From the NCBI RefSeq assembly GCF_008932115.1, contig NZ_CP044543.1:5586501-5650500 (forward strand): 64,000 nucleotides of DNA. Reading direction: 5' to 3'. How positions within the stretch are numbered: the stretch's first letter is position 1; each line of letters starts with the position of its first letter. Of this stretch, positions 1 through 8,258 are shown piece by piece. Below the pieces are notes generated by a model. The model made no database searches. It saw nothing but the letters and a program-made list of their open reading frames with translations, and had not been told where the DNA came from. Origin of the DNA: Bradyrhizobium betae. Lineage in GTDB: Bacteria; Pseudomonadota; Alphaproteobacteria; Rhizobiales; Xanthobacteraceae. The translations under genes were made by a program, and so were the position numbers.

Positions 1-322
1 TGCCGTCCTGTGAAGGCGCGCAGTCCTGAGCGGCGTAGCTGTTGAAGTTGGGGCAGATTGCGCCAGCGATGACGCGCTGCCCTTCCCGATACCCGGTCAC
101 GCCGCTACCAAGCTTTTCAATGATGCCGACCGGTTCGTGGCCGATGGTGAGGCCCTTTGCCACGGGGTATTCGGCCTTGAGAATGTGGACGTCGGTTCCA
201 CAGATCGTCGTCGTCGTAATCCGGACCAGCGCATCGTTGGGGCCGACATCCGGGATCGGCTTGTCGGTCAGCTCGATTCGCCCCTTCTCGACAAAAACGG
301 CGGCCTTCATCATCTTGCCCAT
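1..322 (-). CDS. Zn-dependent alcohol dehydrogenase, N-terminal part (cut by window edge)
   Basis: Medium-chain dehydrogenase/reductase family, expected to oxidise an alcohol with NAD(P). Only about 107 N-terminal codons are visible. The GroES-like catalytic domain shows ICGTDVH (the first zinc-ligand Cys) near residue 41 and GHEPVG (ligand His and Glu) near residue 61, followed by the usual G-x-GV-T-G-x-REGQRV stretch. The ATG at 322 is preferred because AAGGGAAG lies about 7 bases upstream; ATGs at 313 and 310 are alternatives. It is divergent from the molybdenum oxidase gene with about 310 bp between, so the pair could form an alcohol-to-aldehyde-to-acid route; that link is inference. The substrate cannot be told from the fragment. 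Confidence 0.85.
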   Translation of the reverse strand, partial: MGKMMKAAVFVEKGRIELTDKPIPDVGPNDALVRITTTTICGTDVHILKAEYPVAKGLTIGHEPVGIIEKLGSGVTGYREGQRVIAGAICPNFNSYAAQDCAPSQDG

Positions 323-635
323 AGCGCTTCCCTTGCTCAACTCATGACGACTGCACAATTCAGGGTGGCCCGGGTCGGGGAGGGCGGCGTTGATCTGGCT
401 CAAGAAGGCCAACATGCCGTTCCAAAACATACTTCGGTTGAAGCTCCCGCCTCAGGAGTTTGCCGTCATCAAAGGCTCGGCCCATGGTCGAACGCACCTC
501 GACGCTGCCGAGGCGCGAGGGCGGAGCTTTTTTGTGGCAAGATGGATCGCTTCACGGACCTGCCTAAAGCCGTTTGCCTTGCCAGTTTTTCCACGGCAAT
601 ATGCCGGCAAAACAACCATAGGACGGGACAATACA
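323..635. other. Divergent intergenic region, no gene seen
   Basis: This 313-bp stretch separates two divergent genes and should hold both promoters. Long open frames cross it, but they are in-frame extensions of the oxidase or shadows in other frames and lack a convincing ribosome binding site. No clear operator, terminator or RNA was seen. Confidence 0.5.
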
Positions 636-2945
636 ATGGCGGCTCCCATCAAGTTCGGCGTTGGCCAAAGCGTGCTGCGCAAGGAGGATGACGCGCTCAT
701 CCGCGGCAAGGGCCGCTATACCGACGACTATGCGCCGCAGGCCGCGCTCCGCAGCCTGATGCTGCGCTCGCCGCACGCGCATGCCAAGTTCACCATCGAT
801 GCGAGCCGCGCCCGCACGCTGCCCGGCGTTGCGCTCATCCTGACCGCCGATGACGTCAAGGATCTCGGCGATCTGCCCTGCCTGTTCAATCTCGAAACCG
901 AGCCGTTCAAAGGCCCGCCTTACCCCATTCTCGCCAAGGACGAGGTGCGTCATGTCGGCGATTCCATCGCCTTCGTCGTCGCCGAGACCATCGACCAGGC
1001 CCGCGACGCGATCGAGGCGATCGAGGTCAAGTGGACGCCGCTGCCTTCAGTGACCGGCCTCGTCAACGCGATCAAGAAGGGCGCGCCGCAGGTCTGGCCG
1101 GACAAATCAGGCAATGTGCTGTTCGATGTTTCGATCGGCGACAAGAAAGCCACCGAAGCCGCCTTCGCCAAGGCCCATGCCGTCGCCGAGATCTCCATCG
1201 TCAATCCGCGCGTGGTCGCGAGCTTCATGGAGGCGCGCGCGGCGGTCTGCGAATACGACGCCAAGGCCGATTATCTGACGCTGACCGTCGGCAGCCAGGG
1301 CAGCCATCGCCTGCGCGACATTCTCTGCCAGAACGTGCTCAAGATCCCGACCGAGAAGATGCGGGTGATCTGCCCCGACGTCGGCGGCGGCTTCGGCACC
1401 AAGCTGTTTCCCTATCGCGAATACGCCCTCCTGGCGGTTGCCGCGCGACAGCTGAAGAAGGCCGTGAAATGGGCGGCCGACCGCACCGAGCATTTCATGG
1501 GCGACGCGCAGGGCCGCGACAACGTCACCACCGCCAGGATGGCGCTGACTGAGGACGGCAAATTCCTCGCGATGGATTGCGACCTGATGGGCGACATGGG
1601 CGCCTATCTGTCGACCTTCGGGCCCTACATTCCCCACGGCGGCGCCGGCATGCTGCCGGGTCTCTACGACATCCAGGCCTTCTACTGCCGGGTGCGCACG
1701 GTCTTCACCAACAGCGTTCCTGTAGATGCCTACCGCGGCGCGGGACGGCCCGAAGCCGCCTATGTGATCGAGCGTCTTGTGGACGCCTGCGCGCGCAAAC
1801 TCGACATGACGCCGGACGCCATCCGCCGCAAGAATTTTATCCCGCCGAAGGCGCTGCCCTACAAGACGGCCACGGGCAAGGTCTACGATTCCGGCGACTT
1901 CGCCGCGCACCTCAAGCGCGCGATGGAGATCGGCGAGTGGAAGGAGTTTCCCAAGCGCGCCAAGGCAGCCAAGAAGCACGGCTTGATCCGTGGCATTGGT
2001 CTAGCGAGCTATGTCGAGGTCTGTGGCACCATGGGCGAGGAGACCGCCAATGTGCGGATGGACCCCAACGGCGACATCACCGTCCTGATCGGCACGCAGT
2101 CGAGCGGGCAGGGTCACCAGACCGCCTATGCGCAGATCGTCGCGGAGCAGTTCGGTGTTGCGCCGGAACGCGTGCACGTCCATCAGGGCGACACCGCCAT
2201 GATCGCAACGGGCCTCGGCACCGGCGGCTCAGCCTCGATTCCCTCCGGTGGCGTCAGTGTCGAGCGCGCCACGCGCGAGCTTGGACAAAAGCTGAAAGAG
2301 ATCGCGGCGCAGGCGCTGGAAGCCAGCGCCGGCGACCTCGAGATCACCGACGGTATCGTGCGGATCGCCGGCACCGACCGGTCGATCTCGTTCGCCGATC
2401 TTGCCAAGCGGCCCGGCGCCGACCCGTCGAAGCTGAACGCGAGCGCGACCTTTGCCAGCGCCGACGGCACCTATCCCAACGGCACGCATGTCGCGGAGGT
2501 CGAGATCGATCCGGCGACCGGCATCATCAAGATCGTCAACTACGTGATCGTCGACGATTTCGGCAAGACGCTCAATCCGCTGCTGCTGGCGGGGCAGGTG
2601 CATGGCGGCGCCATGCAGGGCATCGGCCAGGCCTTGATGGAGCAGGTGGTCTATGGCGCGGGCGACGGCCAGCTCATCACCGCGACCTACATGGACTACG
2701 CGCTGCCGCGCGCGGCGGATGGTCCCGACTTCGTGTTCGAGACCAACAACATCCCCTGCACGACCAATCCGCTGGGCGTGAAGGGGGCGGGCGAAGCCGG
2801 CGCGATCGGCTCCTGCCCGGCGGTGGTCAATGCCATCGTCGACGGCCTCTGGCGCGAATACAAGATCGACCACATCGACATGCCGGCAACGCCTGAGCGG
2901 GTGTGGATCGCCATCAACGAGCACCATCGCCGTCACAGCCTGTGA
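636..2945 (+). CDS. Xanthine dehydrogenase-family molybdopterin-binding large subunit (CoxL-like form II)
   Basis: Molybdenum hydroxylase catalytic subunit of 769 residues, about the normal CoxL length. The N-terminal a/b hammerhead domain begins with GQSVLRKEDDALIRGKGRYT. Next come the DVGGGFGTK Mo-cofactor motif, then AYRGAGRPEA near residue 365, which is the form II/aldehyde oxidase-type active-site loop rather than the AYRCSFR of true CO dehydrogenase. GQGHQT lies near 490 and the catalytic-glutamate segment KGAGEAGAIG near 717. An aldehyde or N-heterocycle oxidase is therefore more likely than CO dehydrogenase. The frame is open further upstream, but homology starts at this ATG. Oddly, the FeS (CoxS) and FAD (CoxM) subunits that normally accompany it are absent from both sides. 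A class II cytochrome c follows. Confidence 0.9.
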   Translation: MAAPIKFGVGQSVLRKEDDALIRGKGRYTDDYAPQAALRSLMLRSPHAHAKFTIDASRARTLPGVALILTADDVKDLGDLPCLFNLETEPFKGPPYPILAKDEVRHVGDSIAFVVAETIDQARDAIEAIEVKWTPLPSVTGLVNAIKKGAPQVWPDKSGNVLFDVSIGDKKATEAAFAKAHAVAEISIVNPRVVASFMEARAAVCEYDAKADYLTLTVGSQGSHRLRDILCQNVLKIPTEKMRVICPDVGGGFGTKLFPYREYALLAVAARQLKKAVKWAADRTEHFMGDAQGRDNVTTARMALTEDGKFLAMDCDLMGDMGAYLSTFGPYIPHGGAGMLPGLYDIQAFYCRVRTVFTNSVPVDAYRGAGRPEAAYVIERLVDACARKLDMTPDAIRRKNFIPPKALPYKTATGKVYDSGDFAAHLKRAMEIGEWKEFPKRAKAAKKHGLIRGIGLASYVEVCGTMGEETANVRMDPNGDITVLIGTQSSGQGHQTAYAQIVAEQFGVAPERVHVHQGDTAMIATGLGTGGSASIPSGGVSVERATRELGQKLKEIAAQALEASAGDLEITDGIVRIAGTDRSISFADLAKRPGADPSKLNASATFASADGTYPNGTHVAEVEIDPATGIIKIVNYVIVDDFGKTLNPLLLAGQVHGGAMQGIGQALMEQVVYGAGDGQLITATYMDYALPRAADGPDFVFETNNIPCTTNPLGVKGAGEAGAIGSCPAVVNAIVDGLWREYKIDHIDMPATPERVWIAINEHHRRHSL

Positions 2946-2955
2946 GCCCAGGTTT

Positions 2956-2983
2956 CGGCGGCGGGAATAAATCCCCGCCGCCG
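2956..2983 (+). terminator. Stem-loop after the molybdenum oxidase gene
   Basis: A perfect 10-bp GC stem (2956-2965 with 2974-2983) with an 8-base A/T-rich loop starts 11 bp after the stop codon. There is no U tract after it, so it may attenuate or protect the mRNA end rather than act as a classical terminator. Confidence 0.5.
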
Positions 2984-3041
2984 GGTTCTATCCATGGACG
3001 GCCTATTCCCCTAGAGCTCTGCGAGCCGGAGAAATAATCCA

Positions 3042-3491
3042 ATGAAGCGGATGATGATTGTCGCGGGCACCCTGCTGCTGGGTGCGGGCGCCGTGATGGC
3101 GCAGCAGGAGATTGCCGTCCAGCAGGACAATCTGATGCGCTCGATCGCCAAGAACCAGTATGGCATCATCCTGAAGATGACGAAGGGCGATATCCCCTAC
3201 GACCAGAAGGCGGTCGATGAGGCCATTGCCAGCATCGAGGCCGACGTCGGCAAGATCGCCAAGACGTTCGAGGTCAATCCCAAGCAGGACGTCGTGAACG
3301 CGACCTACGGCTCGTCGCCGAAAGTCTGGCAGAGCAAGGCCGATTTCGACTCGAAGATCCCACCGGTGCAGAAGGCGATCGCCGAGGTCAAGGGCAAGAT
3401 CACCGACGTGGCCAGCCTCAAGACCGCCTACACGGGGATCAACGACCGCTGCAACGATTGCCACGAGACGTACCGGGTGAAGCTGAAATAG
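3042..3491 (+). CDS. Class II cytochrome c (c-556/c'-like)
   Basis: Periplasmic electron carrier of 149 residues. A signal peptide (MKRMMIVAGTLLLGAGAVMA, cut after AMA near residue 20) is followed by a helical region with no haem motif, and the single CNDCH haem site sits near the C terminus at residues 137-141. That is the hallmark of four-helix class II cytochromes. Good start: a GGAG lies upstream of the ATG. It lies 96 bp after the molybdenum oxidase on the same strand and could be its electron acceptor, replacing the usual route through an FeS/FAD pair; this is inference. Confidence 0.88.
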   Translation: MKRMMIVAGTLLLGAGAVMAQQEIAVQQDNLMRSIAKNQYGIILKMTKGDIPYDQKAVDEAIASIEADVGKIAKTFEVNPKQDVVNATYGSSPKVWQSKADFDSKIPPVQKAIAEVKGKITDVASLKTAYTGINDRCNDCHETYRVKLK

Positions 3492-3506
3492 CGGGACGCT
3501 GTTCGT

Positions 3507-3589
3507 AGCCCGGATGGAGCGCAGCGCAATCCGGGGGCACCTTCTCCGCGGAGAGACTTTCCCGGATTGCGCTGCGCTCCATCCGGGCT
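3507..3589. repeat. Palindromic dispersed repeat (29-bp arms)
   Basis: A perfect 29-bp inverted repeat (3507-3535 with 3561-3589) with a 25-bp spacer. The arms read AGCCCGGATGGAGCGCAGCG and continue. A diverged relative lies at 34301-34367. REP-like elements of this text are common between bradyrhizobial genes (from memory). Confidence 0.85.
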
Positions 3590-3624
3590 CCGGTGCTGCA
3601 CTCTCATGTGAGGTCCGGGCTCTG

Positions 3625-4248
3625 ATGACCGACTCTTCCGCCCGACAGGCGCAACTTCGCGCGCGAGTCCTCGAGCTGGCGCGGGCGAGCGACCCCTACG
3701 CCCACATCTATGCGGGCAAGGAGTTTCGGCGCGACTACGTCGCCGCGCGCACGCTCGCCTGGAGCGTGCTGTTCAAGGACCTGCGCGACACCACCGGCCG
3801 TGTGCTCGAGATCGGCTCCAAGGAGGGGCGATCCGCCATTTTCTGGCTGGAGTTCTTCGCCGGTGCACATCTCACCTGTATCGATCTCTTCCACGACGAG
3901 GATTCCGAGCGGTTCGACCTCAACCTCGTCGCCTACGGAATGCGCCTGCGCAAGATCGCGGGCACCTCGATCAAGGCGCTCGGTGTCCTGCGCGAAGAGA
4001 ATGCGGTGTTCGATTTCATCTATGTCGACGGCAGCCATCAGCGTGACGACGTGATGATCGATTGCCTCGGCGCCTGGCGCCTGCTGCGCGAGGGTGGCGT
4101 GATGCTGATGGACGACTACACCTGGAAGCCCGACAATCCCGACGCAGAACGCGTCGCGCCCGCCGTCGACGTCTTCCTGGCCTGGCACGGCGATGCCGAA
4201 GTGATCCTCAGGAGCCATCAGGTCGCCGTGCGGAAGCGCCGCGCCTGA
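3625..4248 (+). CDS. Class I SAM-dependent methyltransferase (Methyltransf_24 type)
   Basis: A protein of 207 residues with a Rossmann-fold SAM domain. Motif I is LEIGSKEGRS at residues 61-70; the acidic ribose-binding strand is LTCIDLF; then FDFIYVDGSHQRDDV and a GGVMLMDDYTW strand, all in the order of the Methyltransf_24 family. The methyl acceptor cannot be predicted. The ATG at 3625 is chosen because the frame upstream runs through the palindromic repeat and is not protein-like. A bidirectional hairpin separates it from the convergent CHRD gene. Confidence 0.8.
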   Translation: MTDSSARQAQLRARVLELARASDPYAHIYAGKEFRRDYVAARTLAWSVLFKDLRDTTGRVLEIGSKEGRSAIFWLEFFAGAHLTCIDLFHDEDSERFDLNLVAYGMRLRKIAGTSIKALGVLREENAVFDFIYVDGSHQRDDVMIDCLGAWRLLREGGVMLMDDYTWKPDNPDAERVAPAVDVFLAWHGDAEVILRSHQVAVRKRRA

Positions 4249-4273
4249 GATCTTCACCTCGCTTTGAATCGAA

Positions 4274-4305
4274 AAGGCCGGACGCCCCCTCCAGCGCCCG
4301 GCCTT
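4274..4305. terminator. Bidirectional terminator-like hairpin
   Basis: An 8-bp stem AAGGCCGG (4274-4281) with CCGGCCTT (4298-4305) lies between the convergent methyltransferase and CHRD genes, flanked by A-rich sequence on the left that serves as a U tract for the minus strand. Confidence 0.6.
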
Positions 4306-4327
4306 CGTCGACGACGTCGTTATGAGC

Positions 4328-4747
4328 TTATTTCGTCACCTGACCGCGGATCTCGCCGCCCGGGTTGGCTGCGGTGTGGATGTTGACGTAGAGCTTGCCG
4401 CCGAGCAGATCGGCGGCCTGCGCGTCGGTCAACGTCGCCGAGCCCTCGACCGGGCTGGTGGCTGCGCCCGGGATCGGGATCGCGACGCCGGCGTTCTTGC
4501 CGGCTTCGGCGGGGCCGTGGAAATGCGCGGCGGTGGCGGGGCCGGAGAGGCCCGAATAGCGCAGCTTCCAGGAGAGTTTCTTGCTGGCGGCGTCATAGTC
4601 CAGGTCGGCCGTTCCGGTGGCGCTGCTGGTGGTCGCGGGCACCTCGGACTTGCCGTCCAGCGTCGCCTTCAGCTTCTCCGCGCTGGCGGGGCTTGCGAAT
4701 GCGACGGCGGCTCCGAGCGCCAGCGTGGCATAAATGGCTTTGTTCAT
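4328..4747 (-). CDS. Secreted CHRD-domain protein
   Basis: A protein of 139 residues. A signal peptide (MNKAIYATLALGAAVAFASP, cleavage after ASA near residue 23) precedes one CHRD domain: LDGKSEVPATTSSATGTADL, AHFHGPAEAGKNAGV, and the terminal LYVNIHTAANPGGEIRGQV. The domain is found in chordin and in many bacterial periplasmic proteins. Its bacterial role is not established, so no function is claimed. GGGAGAGA before the ATG supports the start. Confidence 0.85.
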   Translation of the reverse strand: MNKAIYATLALGAAVAFASPASAEKLKATLDGKSEVPATTSSATGTADLDYDAASKKLSWKLRYSGLSGPATAAHFHGPAEAGKNAGVAIPIPGAATSPVEGSATLTDAQAADLLGGKLYVNIHTAANPGGEIRGQVTK

Positions 4748-4902
4748 CGATCTCTCCCTGTTGACATCTGATTGCGGTCAACCTGCAAACAGTGCGCTTG
4801 CGAGTTTATTCCCGCATTCCGGTCAAACCATCTAAATTATTCGTGGCTGGAGCGGGCGCGGGATGATCCGTAATTTCGACCTGTCCTGATGGAACATTTT
4901 CA

Positions 4903-5829
4903 ATGCTGCGACGAACAATTCTTGCCGTGCTGATCGCCGCCCTCGCAGCCTTCGGCGTCTATTGGTGGCTGACGGCACCGGCCGCGCTGGCGTTGCCTGT
5001 GACAGCGCGCGCGCCAAATCTCGCCAACGGGCAGGAGCTGTTCAACGCCGGCGGCTGCGCATCCTGCCATGCGATACCCAACCAGCCGGATCGTCTGCGG
5101 CTCGGCGGCGGACTGCCGCTCGGCTCGCCGTTCGGGACGTTCTATGCGCCGAATATCTCGCCCGATCCGGTCGACGGCATCGGCCGCTGGAGCGAAGCCG
5201 ATTTCGTCAACGCCGCGATACGGGGCGTCTCACCGGATGGCACGCATTACTTCCCGGCATTCCCCTACACGTCCTATCATCTGGCTGACGTCGACGATTT
5301 TCGCGATCTGTTCGCCTATCTGAAGACGCTGCCGGCCGTGCAGGGCAAGGTGCGCGATCACGATTTGCCGTTTCCTTTCAACATCCGCCGCAATGTCGGC
5401 ATCTGGAAATTGCTGTTCATGGACGGCAAACCGTTCGCGCCGGATGCATCGCGCTCGCCGCAATGGAATCGCGGCGCCTATCTCGTGAACGGTTTCGGCC
5501 ATTGCGCCGAATGCCACAGCCCGCGCAATTTCTTAGGCGGCATCATCACCTCGCAGCGCTTCGCCGGCGGTCCCAATCCGGACGGCGAGGGCTGGGTGCC
5601 GAACATCACCCAGAAGGGCATCGGCGCGTGGAGCGAGAAAGATATTGCCGACTTCCTCGAGACCGGCGACATGCCCGAGGGCGACAGCGCATCGGGCGCG
5701 ATGCGCCCGGTCATCAAGAACCTGGCGCAGCTCACGCGCGAGGACCGCGCCGCGATGGCCGCCTATCTCAAGTCGCTGCCGCCGGTCGATGGTCCGACGC
5801 CGCCCAAACGCAAGGCGGGTGGCGGCTGA
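4903..5829 (+). CDS. Membrane-anchored dihaem cytochrome c
   Basis: A protein of 308 residues with an uncleaved N-terminal membrane segment (residues about 5-22) and two mono-haem cytochrome c domains: CASCH at 52-56 and CAECH at 201-205. Sequence texture (NISPDPVDGIGRWSEADF, GWVPNITQKGIGAWSEKDI) matches the cytochrome c subunits of quinone- or molybdenum-dependent alcohol/aldehyde dehydrogenases in alphaproteobacteria. It probably passes electrons from a periplasmic or membrane dehydrogenase to the respiratory chain. With the upstream molybdenum oxidase and class II cytochrome it suggests an aldehyde oxidation module, although divergent genes lie between them. Confidence 0.85.
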   Translation: MLRRTILAVLIAALAAFGVYWWLTAPAALALPVTARAPNLANGQELFNAGGCASCHAIPNQPDRLRLGGGLPLGSPFGTFYAPNISPDPVDGIGRWSEADFVNAAIRGVSPDGTHYFPAFPYTSYHLADVDDFRDLFAYLKTLPAVQGKVRDHDLPFPFNIRRNVGIWKLLFMDGKPFAPDASRSPQWNRGAYLVNGFGHCAECHSPRNFLGGIITSQRFAGGPNPDGEGWVPNITQKGIGAWSEKDIADFLETGDMPEGDSASGAMRPVIKNLAQLTREDRAAMAAYLKSLPPVDGPTPPKRKAGGG

Positions 5830-6010
5830 GGCATGCCCTTTCCAATTGACACGCGGCGGGGGCGACCTCATCGTTGTCGCTGCCGGTTTGTGAATTGGAA
5901 GTGCGTTACGATGGGGTGTCGGGTCTTTGCGCGATTGCGGCTGATCGTTTTGACACCTGATTTTACCGGCTGGACGAATCTGGCCCCGTCACCTCAACCG
6001 TTCGGATGAG

Positions 6011-7597
6011 ATGACATCGAAACTGCCCGACGCGCTGAGGCCGCGCTTTCTGATGCTGTTCCGGGCTGCGCTCGGGCACGGCCAGACCGCCGTCGACGCC
6101 TACCAGGCCTGGCGTGCGTCAGAGCCGCTGGATGCCGCCGACGAGGTCGTCTACCGGACCATGCCGCTGCTCGTCGCCACCGCCGACAAGGCCGGAATTA
6201 CGGATGCCGACACCAGGCGGATGCGCGGCGTCGTCAAGCATGTCTGGCTGTCGAACGCGACGCGGGTGCGCGACGTCGTCGCGGCCGGCGCGGCGCTGAA
6301 GCAAGCCGGCATCGCCTCGCAGCTGATCAAGGGCGGCGCCTTGTTCGCGCGCGACGAGAGCTACATGGCCAAGCGCATGACCGGAGATTACGATCTGCTG
6401 GTCAGGCGCTCCCAGGCGAAACGTGCCATCGACGTGCTGAGGCAGGCCTCGTTCCGCAGCCACGGCATGAAGGTCGAGCTGTTCTCGGAGTCCGATTTCG
6501 ACCGCGATATCCACGCAGTTGCGATGTCGCGGGCCGGTTTCAGCCGGTCCATCGACCTGCATTGGCGTGCGCTGTTCTGGCTCGAGGACGAGAGCCTGAC
6601 CGAGGAGCTGTTCAGCACCGCCGAGACGGCGACGCTGCTGACGCACGAGGTGCTGATCCCCGGGCTCGCCGAGCATCTGGCGATCGCGGCGATGCGTCCG
6701 GAGCCGGCCGATCAGAGCGAGATGGTCTCCCGAGCGCTCGAGGTCGTGCATGTTCTGGAGAGCGCCGGCGGCAAGGTCGACTGGGATCGCTTCCGTTCGA
6801 TCGTGACGCGCTACAATGGCAGCCTGTTCGCAGCGCAATTGCTCGACGTCGTCGCGCGCGAGATGCCGGAGCTCGTGCCGGATGGTCTGGTCGATGAGTT
6901 GTGGCGCTACGGCCCGCCCGGGAAATCCGTCGAGATCGCCATTCGCGCGGTACCGTGGGCGCAGCGCTCGCAATGGCAGCACTTCTGGGTGGCCTTCTTT
7001 GCCGCCCTGCGCGCGCAGTTCAAGAGCCCGTTCCGGGGCGGGGATTGGCTGAGGCTGCCGGGCGCTGCCGCCGCCGCGTTCGATGCCAGTGCCGTGCATT
7101 TTCCTCTGTTTCGGGACGCGATCCTGAAGCGGGTCTGGCAGCGGGCGGCGCGCGCGCCGCATCCGCTGCAAGGCAAGGACGTCTGGTTCGGGCAGGGATT
7201 CTCGATTCCGGAGGACGAGGGACGCTGGACCGATCAGCAATTCGCGGTCATCGACGTGCCGGTCGACGGACAGTCGCAGGCGCTAGCCGACGTCGAGCTC
7301 GCGGTGATCCCGTTCCTGCCGCCGGGCACGGAGCGCTTTCGCTTCGCCGCCTATGCCGGCGGCGAGGTGCTGCAGATCACCGCCGGGCGCAAGGATCCGA
7401 TGCCGTTCAGGGTCGCACTGAAGGCAAGCATCCTCGGCAAGGACAAGCGGAAAATCGTCGTCGCGCTGCGGATGCTGGACATGCGTCGCCCGATGGACAA
7501 CGGCCATTCGATCGACCACCGGCTGCTCGGACTGTTCGTGAAATCGGTCTCGGTCAACGGCGTGCCGGTGTTCACTCCGGCGGGCGCTGCGCCTTGA
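6011..7597 (+). CDS. NTP_transf_5-type nucleotidyltransferase family protein
   Basis: A protein of 528 residues resembling the uncharacterised nucleotidyltransferase family PF14907. The core motif is QLIKGGALFARD near residue 104, then RMTGDYDLLVR near 121 with the acidic metal-binding pair, then RSIDLHWRALFW. The C-terminal third (from about 360) has no recognised domain. Members of this family often sit in RiPP, lasso-peptide or polysaccharide clusters beside PqqD- and HprK-like genes, which is the case here. Its last 26 bp overlap the 3' end of the convergent glycosyltransferase gene. No strong Shine-Dalgarno was seen; GGATGAG abuts the ATG. Confidence 0.8.
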   Translation: MTSKLPDALRPRFLMLFRAALGHGQTAVDAYQAWRASEPLDAADEVVYRTMPLLVATADKAGITDADTRRMRGVVKHVWLSNATRVRDVVAAGAALKQAGIASQLIKGGALFARDESYMAKRMTGDYDLLVRRSQAKRAIDVLRQASFRSHGMKVELFSESDFDRDIHAVAMSRAGFSRSIDLHWRALFWLEDESLTEELFSTAETATLLTHEVLIPGLAEHLAIAAMRPEPADQSEMVSRALEVVHVLESAGGKVDWDRFRSIVTRYNGSLFAAQLLDVVAREMPELVPDGLVDELWRYGPPGKSVEIAIRAVPWAQRSQWQHFWVAFFAALRAQFKSPFRGGDWLRLPGAAAAAFDASAVHFPLFRDAILKRVWQRAARAPHPLQGKDVWFGQGFSIPEDEGRWTDQQFAVIDVPVDGQSQALADVELAVIPFLPPGTERFRFAAYAGGEVLQITAGRKDPMPFRVALKASILGKDKRKIVVALRMLDMRRPMDNGHSIDHRLLGLFVKSVSVNGVPVFTPAGAAP

Positions 7598-8252
7598 TGG
7601 CCTTGCGCAGCGCCATCAGCGTCTGGAGATTTTGAGCGTCCGTATGGATGCGGCCGCCATTGCCTTGATGCAGCCGCCGACGGACGACGATGTCGTCGAC
7701 ATGCGCGGTTTTGAGCCCGCTCTGCTTGGCGCGGCCGAGCCAGGCGATGAAGAAGGTCGCGGGCAGCGTCTCGTCGAACGCGCCGATCCGCATCAAGGCG
7801 GCGCGCCGGATCAGCATGCATTGCTTCAGCTCGCCCGGCATGATCTCGACGGCCGGTGCGAGGCGCGCGCGCTGCTGCTCCGGCACGTCGGGGCTGACGA
7901 ATTGCTGCACCTTGCCGAACACGGCGTCGAGCGCGCTGTCGCGTTCGAGCAGCGCCAGTTGAAGCTCCTGCTTGCGCGCCGTCCAGAGATCGTCCGCATC
8001 GCAGAAGCCGATCAGCTCGCCGCGCGCCAGCGCGAGGCCCTTGTTGACGGCGACGGACTGGCCGCTGTTTCCTTGCGTGAGCGCGACGATGCGGTCGCCG
8101 AAGCGGTCGAGAACGCCGCGCGTGCCGTCGGTCGATCCGTCGTCGATGACGATGACCTCGCCCGGCGGGACCGTCTGGTCGAGCACGCTTTCGATCGCCT
8201 CGGCGATGTAGGCTTGCGCGTTGTAGGCGGCGATGACGACGGAGACGCGCAT
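7572..8252 (-). CDS. Family 2 glycosyltransferase
   Basis: A protein of 226 residues with the GT-A fold signature: VSVVIAAYNAQAYIAEAIES at the N terminus, VIVIDDGSTDGT near 35, and GFCDADDLW (the metal-binding DxD) near 87. It is short for GT2, with little after the catalytic domain, and has no membrane segments. It is the last gene of the PqqD-like/HprK-like/GT2 operon, starting 6 bp after the kinase stop. The acceptor is unknown; the operon suggests a modified peptide or a polysaccharide. Confidence 0.85.
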   Translation of the reverse strand: MRVSVVIAAYNAQAYIAEAIESVLDQTVPPGEVIVIDDGSTDGTRGVLDRFGDRIVALTQGNSGQSVAVNKGLALARGELIGFCDADDLWTARKQELQLALLERDSALDAVFGKVQQFVSPDVPEQQRARLAPAVEIMPGELKQCMLIRRAALMRIGAFDETLPATFFIAWLGRAKQSGLKTAHVDDIVVRRRLHQGNGGRIHTDAQNLQTLMALRKAIKAQRPPE

Positions 8253-8258
8253 GCGGCC

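Noticed and set aside
636..2945. Assignment as true aerobic CO dehydrogenase (CoxL form I)
   Set aside because: The active-site loop is AYRGAGR, not AYRCSFR, and coxM/coxS are not adjacent.
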